Positions 43,241-54,959 of a stretch of 64,000 bases of DNA are shown here, piece by piece (position 1 is the first letter of the stretch; the number at the start of each line of letters is the position of its first letter). The DNA comes from Saccopteryx bilineata (lineage: Eukaryota; Chordata; Mammalia; Chiroptera; Emballonuridae): positions 198,532,847 through 198,596,846 of the forward strand of contig NC_089495.1 of assembly GCF_036850765.1 (NCBI RefSeq), given 5' to 3'. The translations under genes and the position numbers were made by a program. The notes under the pieces are model-generated. The model ran no database searches. It was not told the DNA's origin and worked only from the letters and a program-made list of their open reading frames with translations.

Positions 43241-44826
43241 GTGCATTCATATTACTGTGTAGTAAAATGATGTGTTTTTCCATTCTATCACTTTCTTTCA
43301 TGCCTGCTAGGAAGTGTTACAGTTTACTAATAAACATCCACATTTATTAATGGGTTATTTATTACTAAGATGTTTTATGTTTTTAAACAGATATAGAAGA
43401 TATTACATATGTTTACAGCTGTAAAACTGACTGATTTCCATTTAATTTTCCAGTATATTATAAGTGCAATATTTAAGAATGTATATATTTCATTTACCTG
43501 GTGGCAGTCAATGGTCTCTAGCGGTTTTAGGCTCACCCCATCCCTCTCTGCGATCCCAGGAAGTGGATGAAAAGAATGGCTATTTTATCCTAGTAACTGT
43601 AAAACAAATCTACTTGAGTCTTGGGACCACATTTTGGAGCAATAATGGGACCGCAAGGGATGGGAAAGGGAGGAGAAAGAGGTGTGGTGGGAAGATGTTG
43701 ACCGTGGGCGTGGCCCGAAGGATGATTTATGATTTGGGGGTGGGGGTGGGCAGGGAGTGATGAGAGAGAGAGTTCACTGGGGCTGTGAACTCCGACATGG
43801 GAATGGTGCTGTTGCTTGTGGTGGCGGATGGTGGCGGTGACGGCGAGAGCGTGGTGGAATAGATATTCCCTCTTGTTCCAGGTCCTCCTAATCCCAAGAC
43901 CACAAGCCAGCGGGATGGCGCTTCCAACCCCATTAGTGGAGACACATGATTTCCTGTGGTCCTTGCCTTTCAGGGCAGACAGGGCTGCACATGGGTCCTA
44001 GAAGAAATTCAGCCGTTCCTGAGTCAGCAAGCTCTCCAGCGTGTGGAAGCAGATCACATGGTATCTCAGAAACATACCTTTGCATGTGAACAGAAAAAAA
44101 AAAAATTAAAAAAAAGAGCAAAACAAGCCGTCCCTGCCAGAACGGCAGGAAATGTGGTCAGCGTTCTTTGAGTATCGGGGGAGGTGAAGCCGAGATGAAG
44201 GTCATCGGCTTTTACTAATGAAGAGACATAGAAACTGCTGATCTAAAGAATAGTAATAATAATAAAAAAAGCACCCTGGGGGACATTTTATTGCACTTAG
44301 AAAATGTCCAATTTCATCCTTCCTATAAAAAAAAAATAAAAAAAGAAATATTTGGATTTTCATAAGAAGCCAATGGATTAATAAGAAAAAGAAAACGTCT
44401 CCCGGCCGAGAACCCAGCCAGAACTGTGTTCCTGGGTATGTTTGAGCCAGTCCTCCAGCCCTCGTGTGACCATCTGCATTTGGCACACAGATCCCTTGTT
44501 CTGTAAAAACTATTTCAGGAACACTTTGAAAAGGCTGCCCAGGGATGGCTGCCTCATTTGGGATTTATTAGGACATCATTAGGAGGGGTTATATCACTTG
44601 GTACAATGTCAGACACATTGTAGCCTGTGGTTTTATGATGTGGACAGATATTACACTCAAGGGTAAGATGGTTCTGAACAAATCAGTTCCATCTGGGTCC
44701 TACTGTAAAGAGAGGCTTTCCTTTCTGCAGCGGGAAGATGGATTCGGGTCCGTATCTGGCTCTCCAACCTTTTAAACGTCGGGGTCTTTCTCATCTAGGC
44801 TTCTTTCCTCCTCAACATACAGAGCT

Positions 44827-44829
<3 letters not shown>
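43241..44829. other. Unique sequence, AT-rich start; no gene seen
   Basis: 43260-43500 is AT-rich and repeat-free ('cacatttattaatgggttat', 'ttacagctgtaaaactgac'). 43600-43860 is G-rich. A-rich patches lie at 44093-44117 and 44326-44350. No exon was recognised. Confidence 0.45.

Positions 44830-44858
<29 letters not shown>
44830..44858. repeat. (GA)n microsatellite
   Basis: About 14 GA units. Confidence 0.95.
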
Positions 44859-44861
<3 letters not shown>

Positions 44862-44964
44862 ACAACTTAATAGAAGGGGAGGTGCTTATCAGGGAAGACT
44901 AGGGGAGGGGTTAGTTTTCATCCCAGGCTTGGCTGTTTCTGAACCTGTGCTGGCCGTTTCTGTC

Positions 44965-45140
44965 TGGATCACTTCCCTTTACCCTCCCAACAAACCTATA
45001 AAGTAAGTCGATATCATGCAGTTGTTTTACAAAGAACCATGGAGCCTCCATGCAATTAACGATCTCGTATCCAAAGCCTGTGAACTAGTAAGTAAATGAA
45101 GGACTTGGGTTTTGTGGTCGAGCCGAGTCCACTGCCTGCG
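44965..45140 (-). mobile_element. MIR SINE (diverged)
   Basis: 'caacaaacctataaagtaag', 'gttgttttacaaagaacc', 'gtgaactagtaagtaaatg' and 'gacttgggttttgtggtc' are a worn reverse MIR series. Confidence 0.45.
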
Positions 45141-45239
45141 ACTGACCGCTCAGGCCAACCCTTTGTGTGTTTCATGAACAAGGGATTCACAGGAGGGAGG
45201 GGTCAGCACATGTGGGGGCAAGTTATTTTTAGTGAAAAA

Positions 45240-46060
45240 AAAAAAAACTTGGTCATTTTAAAAGCCGATAAGAACATGGTATAGGGCCTGACCTGTGGTG
45301 ACGCAGTAGATAAAGCGTCGACCTGGAAATGCTGAGGTCGCCGGTTCGAAACCCTGGGCTTGCCTGGTCAAGGCACATATGGGAGTTGATGCTTCCAGCT
45401 CCTCCCCCCTCCTCTATCTCTTTCTCTCTCCTCTCTAAAAATGAATAAATAATAATAAAAAAAGAACATGGTATAACCACTTTGGAAAACTATTAGGCAG
45501 TTTTTAATCAAGTTAAATGTCTGCCTCCCTTACCACACTGCGATGCCATTCCCAAGAGAAGTGAGCACATATATCCACAGAAAGACTCGTACAAAGATGT
45601 TCACGGCAGCTGTTTCTCAACAGTCAAGAACGGGAACCCACCCACATGCTCCTCAGTAGGAAAACGGATGGACTCACTGCAGTATGGTCATATAACAGAC
45701 CACCACACGGAATTAAGAAGTAATAGGCTATCGTTAATTGCAACAACATGGAAGACGTTCAGAAGTGTGACCCTGAGCTAAAGAAGACAGATACAAAAGA
45801 GGATAATAGTGCATGATTTTTCAAGAGTGAGGCAAGTTAAAAGAGGGTGAGAGAAGCCACACAGTGCTTACCTCTGGGGTCAGAGGTCGATACTGCCTGG
45901 GAGGGACCATGAGACAACTTTGAAGCTATGGACATGTTCTATGTCTTGACCTGCATGAGTGTTACATGAGTTTGTGCACAGGTAGAAATTCATCGCATTA
46001 TGTTTTTAAGATTACAATATTTATGGACTGAACCTCAGTCAAAAAGCAGACAATCATAGA
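45240..46060 (+). mobile_element. Old L1 LINE 3' end, split by a SINE
   Basis: Outside the SINE the sequence follows the L1M 3' end: 'accactttggaaaactatt', 'gagcacatatatccacag', 'aaagactcgtacaaagatg', 'ttcacggcagctgtttctc', 'tgcaacaacatggaagacg' and 'ggacatgttctatgtcttg'. No coding frame remains. The SINE at 45284-45461 interrupts it at 'aagaacatggtata'. Confidence 0.8.
45284..45461 (+). mobile_element. tRNA SINE (second family), full length
   Basis: GGCCTGACCTGTGGTGACGC head with B box GGTTCGAAACC (45343-45353), then 'gcttgcctggtcaaggcac' and a CT-rich region with a 'ctctaaaaatgaataaat' tail. Exact 14-bp target duplication AAGAACATGGTATA at 45270-45283 and 45462-45475, inside an L1. Confidence 0.9.
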
Positions 46061-46249
46061 GTTAGAAAAATTAGGAGATGGTAGTCTCACTTGCTACTCC
46101 CAACCTGTTTGTTTGTTTTTTTGGAAATTGGCTTATGGTTAGTTTTGACTGCATTCTTAAAAGTAATATGAAAAGGTACACATTATGTTGTAATACTGGG
46201 TGTTGGATGTTCAGAGGGAATCTCTAAATGAATGGTTGATTGATTTATT
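46061..46249. other. Unique sequence
   Basis: Mixed sequence between the L1 remnant and a SINE pair. Nothing was recognised. Confidence 0.5.
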
Positions 46250-46261
46250 TCCTATACTCTT

Positions 46262-46622
46262 TTTTGTATTTTTCTGAAGTGAGAAGCGGGGAGGCAGAGA
46301 GACAGACTCCTGCATGTGCCTGACCGGGATCCACCGGGCATGCCCATAGGGGGCGATGCTCTGCCCATCTGGAGTGTTGCTCCGTTGCAACCAGAGCCAT
46401 TCTAGCACCTGAGGCAGAGGCCATAGAGCCATCCTCAGCTCCTAGGCCAACTTGGCTCCAAAGGAGCCTTGGCTGCAGGAGGGGAAGAGAAAGACAGAGA
46501 GAAAGGAAAGGGGGAGGGGTGGAGAAGCAGATGGGTGCTTCTCCTGTGTGCCCTGAACGGGAATCAAACTGGGATATCCAAACACCAGGCCAATGCTCTA
46601 CCACTGAGCCAACCGGCCAGGG
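46262..46622 (-). mobile_element. Rhin-1-type tRNA SINE
   Basis: Reverse copy: 'gtatttttctgaagtgag', body, head ending 'gagccaaccggccaggg'. Target duplication TCCTATAC / TCCTGTAC at 46250-46257 and 46624-46631, one mismatch. The B-box region is mutated ('gaatcaaactgggatatcc'), so its Pol III promoter is probably dead. Confidence 0.85.
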
Positions 46623-46637
46623 CTCCTGTACTTTTTA

Positions 46638-46672
46638 TTTATTTTTATTAATTATTTATTTATTTATTTTAG

Positions 46673-46723
<51 letters not shown>

Positions 46724-46845
46724 GGGGAGGAGCAGGAAACATCAACTCCCATATGTGCCATGACCAGGCAAGTGCAGGTTTTCGAACCGGCGACCTCAGG
46801 TGTTCCAGGTTAATGTTTTATCCACTGTTCCACCACAGGTCAGGC
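46638..46845 (-). mobile_element. tRNA SINE (second family) next to a Rhin-1 copy
   Basis: Reverse copy with a long (GA)n stretch (46679-46721) and ending 'ccaccacaggtcaggc'. Exact 15-bp target duplication CTCCTGTACTTTTTA at 46623-46637 and 46846-46860. The duplicated word contains the right-hand target duplication of the preceding SINE, so this SINE arrived second at the same spot. Confidence 0.9.
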
Positions 46846-46860
46846 CTCCTGTACTTTTTA

Positions 46861-47079
46861 ATATAGAAAATGAGGTGTCGTTCTCTTCCTCTTGATAGAT
46901 TGTAATATCCCTCTCCCTCATGCCTCCTACCTCGTCCTTCCCTTTGCCCATTCCTCCTTCTCCTCCAACTGCTATCACATTTGCGTGCTACAGAGTGTAA
47001 TAGAACAAGTGGTTTTGGGTGAGAAGAAAGAAAAAAAATAAAGAAAAGCAGACCGCTTTCACTTTGGTGTTAAAATATA
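46861..47079. other. Unique sequence
   Basis: Pyrimidine-rich (46880-46975) then A-rich. Nothing was recognised. Confidence 0.5.
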
Positions 47080-47470
47080 ATGAAGTACTTTGCATAGGGT
47101 GTCTTTTATATTTTCCAGAAGCAATCTTGTAGGTCAACTCATAAATTGGTTTGGCGACCTATTCATTTTTGCCAAAAAAAAAAAAAAAAAAAAGAAGACA
47201 GAAGGAAGAGTGTTAATTGATTTGAACAGACATAGGTTAAATTCTCTCTGAAAAAACAATGCCAGGATGTTTCACGGGTGCCGACTGTCGAGGAATGCAA
47301 TGACTTTATTACCGCTCCTCTAACGAGCGTCCTTTCACGCCGGGATGGTGTGTTTGTGGTACCTTTGCCACTGACACTATTTATCTCTGTGGTCTCCGTG
47401 AACCTGAGGTGTGAACAATTCTCAAGGAAGTCAAAGCTGCCTGCACAGATATTCTGAGTAGTTTAGATCC
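47080..47470. other. Candidate conserved non-coding element
   Basis: Unique block broken by a 20-base A-run (47174-47193). Notable words: 'acttaggtcaactcat'-like 'gtaggtcaactcataaat', 'gtgttaattgatttgaac', 'ggaatgcaatgactttatt' and 'ggtacctttgccactgac' with 'ctatttatctctgtgg'. No repeat was recognised on either side of the A-run. Guess from composition and motif density. Confidence 0.3.
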
Positions 47471-48354
47471 GTCGACACCGTCTTGCATCAGGAAATCGTC
47501 GTTCCACTTCTTGCTTCTCCTTACTGGGTGGGAGAGTCTGCTGTTCTGACTTCTCTTTGTTTTGGTTGCCCGAACGTGACTCCGGCCATATCCACTGTCT
47601 GAAGCCTGCCATTAGCCTCCCTGCCCTTCTGTGTGGGCGGAGTGGCGGAGTTAATGACCTCAGTAGCTGGCTAATGGCATCTTCTTATTCTGCAGTGATG
47701 GCTGTTCTGAATACACCGGGGAGGAGGGCGAGTGGGTCGGGGTGCGTGGAAAAGTTTGATGGCAGAACGGCAGGTAACTCTTGGTGTAGACTCACGTCTC
47801 TGTTCCCCTTCCCCACAAATCATAACCTGCTCTGCTATTCTGGAGTTGAGAAAAAGTGTGAGCACAGTTTAGATGATCACTGGTGGAGCCCAAGTTGTCT
47901 GGGTTGGCACAGAACGGAGGACAGGGGAGCCAACTGCTGACCTCAGCAACGTATGCCTGCTTCCCCGTGCAAGGCTTGGCCCGGTGAGGGGATCTTGGTC
48001 ACAATTACTCATGCACGCACATGGTTATCTGGATCAGGACTCACACCCTCCCTCCCCCTGCATGGCAGGAAGTCATGTCTTGCCAGAGGATGTGAGATTC
48101 ATAAAAACCTTCTAAGTACCTAAGTCTGTGAATGCTATTAGTCTGTGAAATATGAGGATAACAGGACCAATCCCCCCCCCCCCCGGTTCATTTAAACTCT
48201 TAGACTTTAATTTCACTCTATTCCTTATAAAAAAAGATGTGTTCTCAGCTGCATCGGGATACTTAACTTTTTAATCTGCTGAGTTCTAAACAATGTCCGA
48301 ATGCTTTCATGTTTTCTTTTCCATGTCCTGTGGTCATTCTTTGCTTACTTTGGT
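47471..48354. other. Unique sequence, no gene seen
   Basis: A 127-codon + frame (47557-47940) and overlapping minus frames are not protein-like. A C-run lies at about 48172-48184. Confidence 0.5.
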
Positions 48355-48600
48355 CAACTCCACAGAAATTTATTGAGTGCCTAGTATATCCTAGGAATAG
48401 TTCTAGGGAATGGGAACAAAGGAGCACAGGAAATAAGCAATGTTCCTGGCATCATAGGACTTGTATTTTGGTGGGGAGACAAACAGTAAAGGAATATACA
48501 AATGCACATCACTAGTCAATGGGATGTGCTACGAATGAGAAGCACAGTAGTGTTAGGGGGTGTGATTGTATTAGAGATATGAAAAGGAATTGGTCACCAA
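48355..48600. mobile_element. Ancient LINE fragment (L1M/L2-type)
   Basis: 'aaatttattgagtgcctagt', 'atatcctaggaatagttct', 'ggtggggagacaaacagtaa' and 'caatgggatgtgctacg' follow the recurring LINE motif in order. The best preserved of the copies here. Confidence 0.7.
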
Positions 48601-48651
48601 GAAACAAGTGCCTGTTTGTCCCCCCTTTCCCAACATTTAAAAAGGTTTTTG

Positions 48652-48852
48652 AGCCCTGGCTAGGTGGCTCGTTGGATAGAGCATTGTCCTGGTATACCAA
48701 GGTCCTGGGTTCAATTTCTGGTCAGGGTACATATGAGAAGCAACCAGTGAGTGCACAACTAAGTGGAACAGCAAGTTGATGCTTCTTTCTCTCTCTCTCT
48801 CTCTCTTCACCCCCTCTCTCCCTTCCTCTCTCTCAATAAAAAAAAAAAATAA
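48652..48852 (+). mobile_element. tRNA SINE, Ves-like
   Basis: Head 'gccctggctaggtggctcg' with 'ggttcaatttctggtcaggg', then 'tacatatgagaagcaacc' and 'agttgatgcttctttctc', CT-rich, ending in A-run (48837-48850). Related to the fourth-type SINE at 32240 but lacking the ~21-bp internal repeats. No clear target duplication. Confidence 0.7.
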
Positions 48853-49727
48853 GGTGGCTGACTTAGCAATGGTTTGGCATAGGGGTACCAAGAGGGAGGT
48901 TATATCAGAGCATCACAAGCTGCTTCCAAGTAAACATTAGATAACCTGCTTGTCCAAAAGGCCCTTGGGCCCCAGGACCTCTGGAGAAGACTCACCTGCC
49001 TCCCCAGCCAACACAAATTAGCCTGCAAGTGTCTGGATGGCTCTTTCCTTCCCCCCGCCTCCATCTCTCCTCCTCTGAGGCTCTTTCAGGGCTGCTCTTA
49101 CTGGTACTGTGCAGAAATGTCTGGTTGTCGCTGGCTCCCACTCCATTTTTGGTCAATAGTAATATATTCAAACTTAGCAACATCAGCAGCAGGGCGAGGG
49201 CCTTTTATTAAACATGACTCCTCTCCCCCCTTTAAAGGCAGCAGTAACTAGAGAGAGAAAAGTCCCAAGAACAAAGCGTCATACTTATGGGTCTTGTAGG
49301 GACGTTGGGGCAGTGTGTTCTGCTGTGTTGGTCTAGTGGTCAAGTCTAAGATTTCCCTTAGGAAGGGAAAAAAATAGCGTTCAGATAAGAATTACCCAAA
49401 GGAAAGACAGATTCTAGAGTAGGAAATAGGGCTGTGGAAGGCAGATTTCAGACCAGAGAGAGTTTCCCTTTGAAATTTGTCCCCTTGTACTCAAGTAGTC
49501 AGGATGAGTCCAATTGAGTGCAAAACTAAGAGTCCAGGCTCCACTCGGGCCTGGGGACCCATGACTATATGAACTGGTAGCCCAGAGAGCAGTCCACGAG
49601 AAAGGGTTCCATCCAGCCAGAGAACCACAGCTATCAGAACGCTTTCGGTGACCCAGGTGACGATTCTGTTCTCTGCGCATGCTCAGTAAAGGGACACCCC
49701 GCCCCCCGCCCCGAAAGGTGATGGACC
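48853..49727. other. Unique sequence, no gene seen
   Basis: Mixed, no recognised repeat. A 134-codon minus frame (49414-49818) has no protein-like character. Confidence 0.5.
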
Positions 49728-49930
49728 CGTCAGCATTCGGTAGCCACTTCCTCTTTGACCCAGCGATTCTATTTCTACACACGTGACCTAAAGATACGCG
49801 TTTATCTGGCACACACATAAAGATTACTTATTGAATCCAGATGTAGGATAACAGATTTCCAAATACAGCATATGGGTGTTTTTTTCAAGTTTAAGAAATG
49901 ACACATTTATAGACACCTGGACTTGTAGCT
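49728..49930 (+). mobile_element. Old L1 LINE fragment (weak)
   Basis: 'ctttgacccagcgattctat' and 'ttctacacacgtgacc' match the L1 phrase 'tgacccagcaattccac'. Only a short piece is recognisable. Confidence 0.4.
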
Positions 49931-50013
49931 GTTGAGACTGAGGAAGACAACTGTTCATGGACGGAGACCGAAGAGACATGGTTGAGTGGAAGAAAGAGAG
50001 GACAGCACCCTAC

Positions 50014-50202
50014 CAGGCATCCCCAAACTACGGCCCGCGGGCCGCATGCAGCCCCCTGAGGCCATTTATCCGGCCCGCCGCACTTCCGGAAGGGGCACCT
50101 CTTTCATTTGTGGTCAGTGAGAGGAGCACTGTATGTGGCGGCCCTCCAACGGTCTGAGGGACAGTGAACTGGCCCCCTGTGTAAAAAGTTTGGGGACCCC
50201 TG
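50014..50202. mobile_element. Non-autonomous hAT MITE, GC-rich
   Basis: Right end AGTTTGGGGACCCCTG mirrors the left end CAGGCATCCCCAAACT. Inside, 'cggcccgcgggccgcatg', 'ccatttatccggcccgcc' and 'acggtctgagggacagtg' mark a hAT family whose longer copies have an AT-rich middle. Here that middle is gone, leaving 189 bp. The 8-bp flanks (CACCCTAC / CAGGCAGT) do not match, so the target duplication is lost or the left end is rearranged. Confidence 0.8.
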
Positions 50203-50654
50203 CAGGCAGTAGGCTTTACAGAGGCACTATTGCAAAAGGGTTTCCATGTACCAGGCTTAGGCTGACCTGGTCTCACCTGCTGCTCAGGGTCCCTCCCCCC
50301 TCTCCCTCCCCAGCCCTGGTGTTTTGATTCCCCAGGAACTATGGCGCAAGTACCTGGCACGGTTCCTGGCACGGAGGTCTCCATCTTGGCTGGATCTCCT
50401 CCAGGGACTGAGCTCACCGCTGCACTTTTCTCTCGCGGGACAGTTCCCATTCTTAGGAGAAACCTTATTTTGAGCCCCTGTGCCTCCTCTTAACCCTTGG
50501 CAGGAATCCTTGCTTGGCTCTGAGTGTGGGGGTGTGGGGAGGGGGGTGTTCCCTGGGGGGGGGGAGGGGTGCTAGTGCCTTGCTGGAATACATAGATTCT
50601 CAACCTGGTCTTCTAAATTCTCAGTAGCTCCAACATTGACTCCAAAGCTGAGAA
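50203..50654. other. Unique sequence, no gene seen
   Basis: CT-rich then G-rich (50520-50570, runs of G). Nothing was recognised. Confidence 0.5.
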
Positions 50655-50667
50655 CTGTCCACAGTTA

Positions 50668-50883
50668 TTTTTTTTTATTAATTCCTATTTATTTGAGGGG
50701 GGTGGAGAGGAAGGGAGAGAGAGAAAAAGAGAGAGAGAGAGAGAGACAGAGAGAGAGATTTGTTGTCCCACTTATTTATGCACTCATTGGTTAATTCTTG
50801 TATGTGCCCTGACTGGGGATCGAAACCACAACCTTGAGCATATGAAGCTGATGCTCCAACCAACATAGCTACCCGGCCAGGGC
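50668..50883 (-). mobile_element. tRNA SINE (third family), full length
   Basis: Reverse copy: a GA-rich stretch, 'tttgttgtcccacttatt', 'tgccctgactggggatcg' (reverse B box region) and 'tacccggccagggc'. Target duplication CTGTCCACAGTT at 50655-50666 and about 50883-50894. Confidence 0.8.
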
Positions 50884-50895
50884 TGTCCACAGTTT

Positions 50896-51160
50896 TGAGA
50901 GAGGTCTTGCACGTAGCGTCGGGTCAGCCGGACACTGCTGCCAACGCTTTCCGAGATCTCTGAACACCGAAGCCTCTCCCCCCACTTAGTGAATTCTTCC
51001 TTGCTGTGTTCTTGGCTTCCTTCTGCGGTTCTGGCAAGTTCGGGGGATAAGCCTTTAAAAAGGCTTATCTGGCTGTCTCCAAATTCAAGGGCTGTTGGCC
51101 ATCTCAGCTCTGTTTTATGTATTTTAATTAATTGTTACTCTCTTGTGCCTGTGCCCTGCG

Positions 51161-51162
<2 letters not shown>
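50896..51162. other. Unique sequence
   Basis: A small inverted repeat, 'ataagcctttaaaaaggctt' with 'at' (about 51047-51068), is present. No gene was recognised. Confidence 0.45.

Positions 51163-51200
<38 letters not shown>
51163..51200. repeat. (GT)n microsatellite
   Basis: About 18 GT units with one 'gtat' interruption. Confidence 0.95.
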
Positions 51201-53924
51201 TTCCTTTTTCCCTTTTACCACAAAGAGCAAGCTTAAGAAAATCAAATAAATAAATACTAATGAACAGAGGAGTGAGGCCCAGTGAGGTTAATTGAGTTTC
51301 TGGGGCTGCGAGGCGGCCCCGGGGCTGTCGCTGGTCTGGCCACCTCCTCCGCGCCCTGTGGACTCTGCCATTTACCGCCCACGTGCGCGCCTCCTTAGTA
51401 GCAAAGATATAAATGGCACTCACTTTTTTTCAGCGACTTATTGGGTCTTTTTCCACTTAGGAATATTGATTTTTTTTTTCTTCTTCTTCTCTTCACTCAG
51501 CCTGGGATGGAGCTGAACAGATGAATCTCTATGGGTCTGAGCACCAAGCCGGCGGGTGTGATGCCAACTGCATGAATGCCAATGACGCCGGATGCTTGGG
51601 GTGGTGGCCCAGAGCCCGCTGCCTCACTGGGACGGCCCCACTGTGCAGAAAAGCCCGGAGACACCGTGAGAACCAGGCCCGGTTTGCCCATGGAAGGACG
51701 AAGTCATATGGTGTACGTTATACTGTTCTAAATCACCCCCATTGACTTGAACAGGACACAAGATTGTGCCAGTTTCACAACTAGGATTTGTATCAGCTTA
51801 ATTATATCTGGACAGGATGGCGTATTTGATTGAGTCCCTGGCGATGGGGCAGAGGTTTCAATTTTACCGGCTCTCCCCCTCACCCCCCCCCCCCCCCCTT
51901 TCCCAGACAAAGAAGCATCTAAGCTTTTCGGCTTGTGGGCCTGGTGGAGAAACAACTCAGCACATGCCAGTGCCTCCTGGGACTCAAACACCGAGGTAAC
52001 GCTGGAACCCCGTGACCAGGGAGCTAAGGGGGGCTGGATAAATAAAGACGAACATGATATAAAAACATCGTAGCTTTTGATAGCCCAGGCAAACGCATCT
52101 GGTTTCAATTTGTGGGGGATTTTTTTCATTTGTTAAATGACAAAAAAAGAAAGAAAAAAGAGAGAGAGAGAGAAAGAGCTAATAAAAATTCTGTGGTTAA
52201 AGGTTTCTTAAAAAGTCCTAGAAAAGCAAGTTCAGCGTCGTCGCCACATTTGTTCCTGATTACGGGCCCAGATGGGGACAGATGTTGACCCTTGTGACTT
52301 GGATCGGGACTTGCGGATGAAGACCCAGGGGCCTTGGGTGTGTGTCTTTTCTGATGCCATTGGAACTTGGGTGGGCAGGCCAGGAGAGAGAGAGGCCCAT
52401 GCCGGGCCCCTGTTTTGTTGGATGAGTGGCTCCGTGAGGGTCATTGTTGAATTCTGGGGTCCCCTTGAGAAAATGGCCCCAGTAGTCAAAGGCATGCTGC
52501 CTCAGCGACACCTTGCAGGAGGAAGGACTCGACGGAGTTGGGAAAGAAAGGTGAGGAGGAAGGGCACATGAGACCATCTACCATGTCCTTGGTCTTGTGC
52601 TAGGTGTTGGGCAGCAGGCCAAAGGAGCCCCACACGATTGGTTTTAGGGACAATCTTTTTCTATCCAGAACTACCAAATGACACTCAGGAGAGCCCATGC
52701 AGTTCAGGTCAGGGCAGGGAGAATAAATAGCAAATTCTGGGCGTCTCCTCCAGAAATTCAGATTTCAAGTGGGACGTGCATTTCGGGACACTCCCTGGGG
52801 ATCCTGCTGCCCCGCGCCCAGGCGGGGTCCTCGCTGCCGGAGGGCGGGGGTGGCAGGCAGGAGCAGGCTTTGGGCTTTCCCAGAGAGGCCTTCTAGTCGT
52901 GAGTTTGCGTCCTAACCATTTATTCATTTGGGGTGATATTCCCGACTGCTCTTTGCCTCTCACTTCTCATTTTCAAACGATGACAACACAAACCTAGATG
53001 GTGGTAGTGAGTGGAAAGAAAGCAGATGACATTGGTCAAACATGCTAACATCATTTCTGGCCAAAAGTAGGTGGTAGCTAAATCTGCCTTCTCCCTCCCC
53101 TGGGTTCAGTAAAAAGCACATTGTCTTCTGGGGAAGTAAAAGTGCCCGAGAGGCGGAATTCTTGGCTCCAAGAAAGCACCAGTTGTAGAGGGGAGGGGTG
53201 TTTGTGTTCTGAAATAAATCGTCCGGCACAGGTAAGACTCCTGGGCCTTCTGCCTCTCCTACCCGCCTTGGGCAAAGCGCAGACTTCTCCAACTCTGCCC
53301 TGTACACACGGACATTCAAAAGGATTTTTGTGTCCTGTGAGCATAAAGACACCACTAGGACTGGTAGTGGATTACACCCTTGTGAGCTCACTTTAGTAAG
53401 AGTTGGAGATGTAGCCGCTGAATGCTTGCTTGCCTGGTACGGAAGTATCAGCTTTCCAGGCTGGCAAGGTATTGACCTAAGTCCAGTGGTTTCAAAGTTC
53501 TGCTTTGTAATGCTCTACACACGCACGCGGGGTCTCCCTGTCAGGCTGTGTCCTGAACACGGGGGAGCCATCGTCACAGGGTACTGTGTGAATAGCCCCA
53601 GCTAAGGCGGTGCAGGGACAATCCTGCACAGCATCTGCAGCTGCTCTACCCAAGGGACTCCTTCCAGTGGATTTCAGAAGGCAGACAGGGATGCTGGCGA
53701 GCAGGTATTATAGCGACAGGTCCTCACCTGCCTTCAGAAAAGCTCCTCGGCATCAAGTGGGGGCTCCTGCGGAACATCTTCTTTCGAAGTAAAGGGAGGT
53801 GTAAGCCCATGCCCTGTTCAAACTCTCCATTCTGCAACTGGAGAACTAAGGTTCCACCGTGAGAATGGGGCAGAACATTCCTTGGGCTGGGGGTCGAGGG
53901 TAGGACAGGCGTGTGGGTTATGGA
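51201..53924. other. Long unique stretch, no gene seen
   Basis: About 2.7 kb with little recognised repeat: a CT/T-rich patch (51460-51495), a C-run at 51883-51898, and A/GA-rich 52140-52178. Many 60-143 codon frames occur on both strands, none protein-like. One of the least repeat-laden parts of the window. Confidence 0.5.
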
Positions 53925-53972
53925 GTGCCACAGTATACTCGTGCCACAGTATACTCATGCCAACAGTATACC
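53925..53972. repeat. 16-bp tandem repeat, three units
   Basis: GTGCCACAGTATACTC occurs at 53925-53940 and 53941-53956, exact, then ATGCCAACAGTATACC at 53957-53972. Confidence 0.9.
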
Positions 53973-54959
53973 AGGGCTGAAGGGGAGGGTCTGGGCAGGG
54001 CCACCTCGCAGAAAGGAAAACCTCGTCACAACCGGAGCCTCAGGCCTGCCTCTGGAAACTCTCAGTGACTCCTGCTGAGCGAAGGTTTTAAGACTGTCCG
54101 TCCTTCAGCCCAGGGAGCGGCTCCCAGAGGCCTGCCTAGGCCCGAGCCCCGGCCTGGCACTGTGGGTTGGCTTATCAAAGCCAGGAGGTGGCTTTGAAGA
54201 ATCCACTTCCCTTTTCCTACTGAGTTATAAGAAACGAAGAGACAAGGGCCCTAAGAGTCAGGAAGACAGGCTGAGGCAGCCTTGGAGGAAAAGGAAAGTG
54301 AGAGCAAAAGCAGGGGTGGGTGGAAGGGGGCTCCCCCTCCGTTGCCTCCGCCTCGGAGCTTCCTGCTGGAGGCACCTCTTGAACCTGCGCAGGGAGCCTG
54401 GGTTCTTCCCGGGCCGGGGCGGGGGCAGGGGCCGGGCCTGTGGCCGGCCTGGCAGACCCAGGGCACTGCGGGGCCTGCCCGCCCCTCAGTTCCCTCGCCC
54501 CAGGCCTCTCCTGGGAAAGCAGAGGGGAGACGGGCCAGCCTGAATGGAGCACTTTCGGGCAGCAACGACTTCAGTGCCTTTCCCCAAAATAAATGCACCA
54601 CAGACAAGACAATGTGGTCAGGGCCTGAGGACTTACTGTAAATACCAGCCCAGGCTTCCTATTTTTGTCCCTGTGAGTCTCTGGGGGGCAGGCTGTGGCC
54701 AACCCTTTCCCAGTGTGCTCTCTTCCCAGCGCCGCATCCTAGGGACAGCCTGGCCTGGGCAGTCCTTGTCCAGCTGGGTCCCAGGGACCCTTCCAAGGTG
54801 GGCTTAGACTCAGGGTCTGACTTTCCCCCAAGAGAGGGACGCAAACCCTACGTGTTAGGTACGACATGGTGTATTCACGTATTCTTCTATGTGAGGCTCA
54901 TGACAAGCCCCAGACATTGAAGAACAAGATTAAAAAAAAAGGGGGGGGGAACATCTATA
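53973..54959. other. GC-rich unique sequence, no gene seen
   Basis: 54290-54540 is GC-rich ('ccgggccggggcgggggc', 'ggccggcctggcagaccc') but holds few CpGs, so it is a poor CpG-island candidate. Frames of 81-119 codons overlap on both strands and look compositional. Confidence 0.5.

Noticed and set aside
54290..54540. GC-rich block as a CpG island or promoter
   Set aside because: It is rich in G and C but poor in CpG dinucleotides, with no TATA/initiator or exon nearby.
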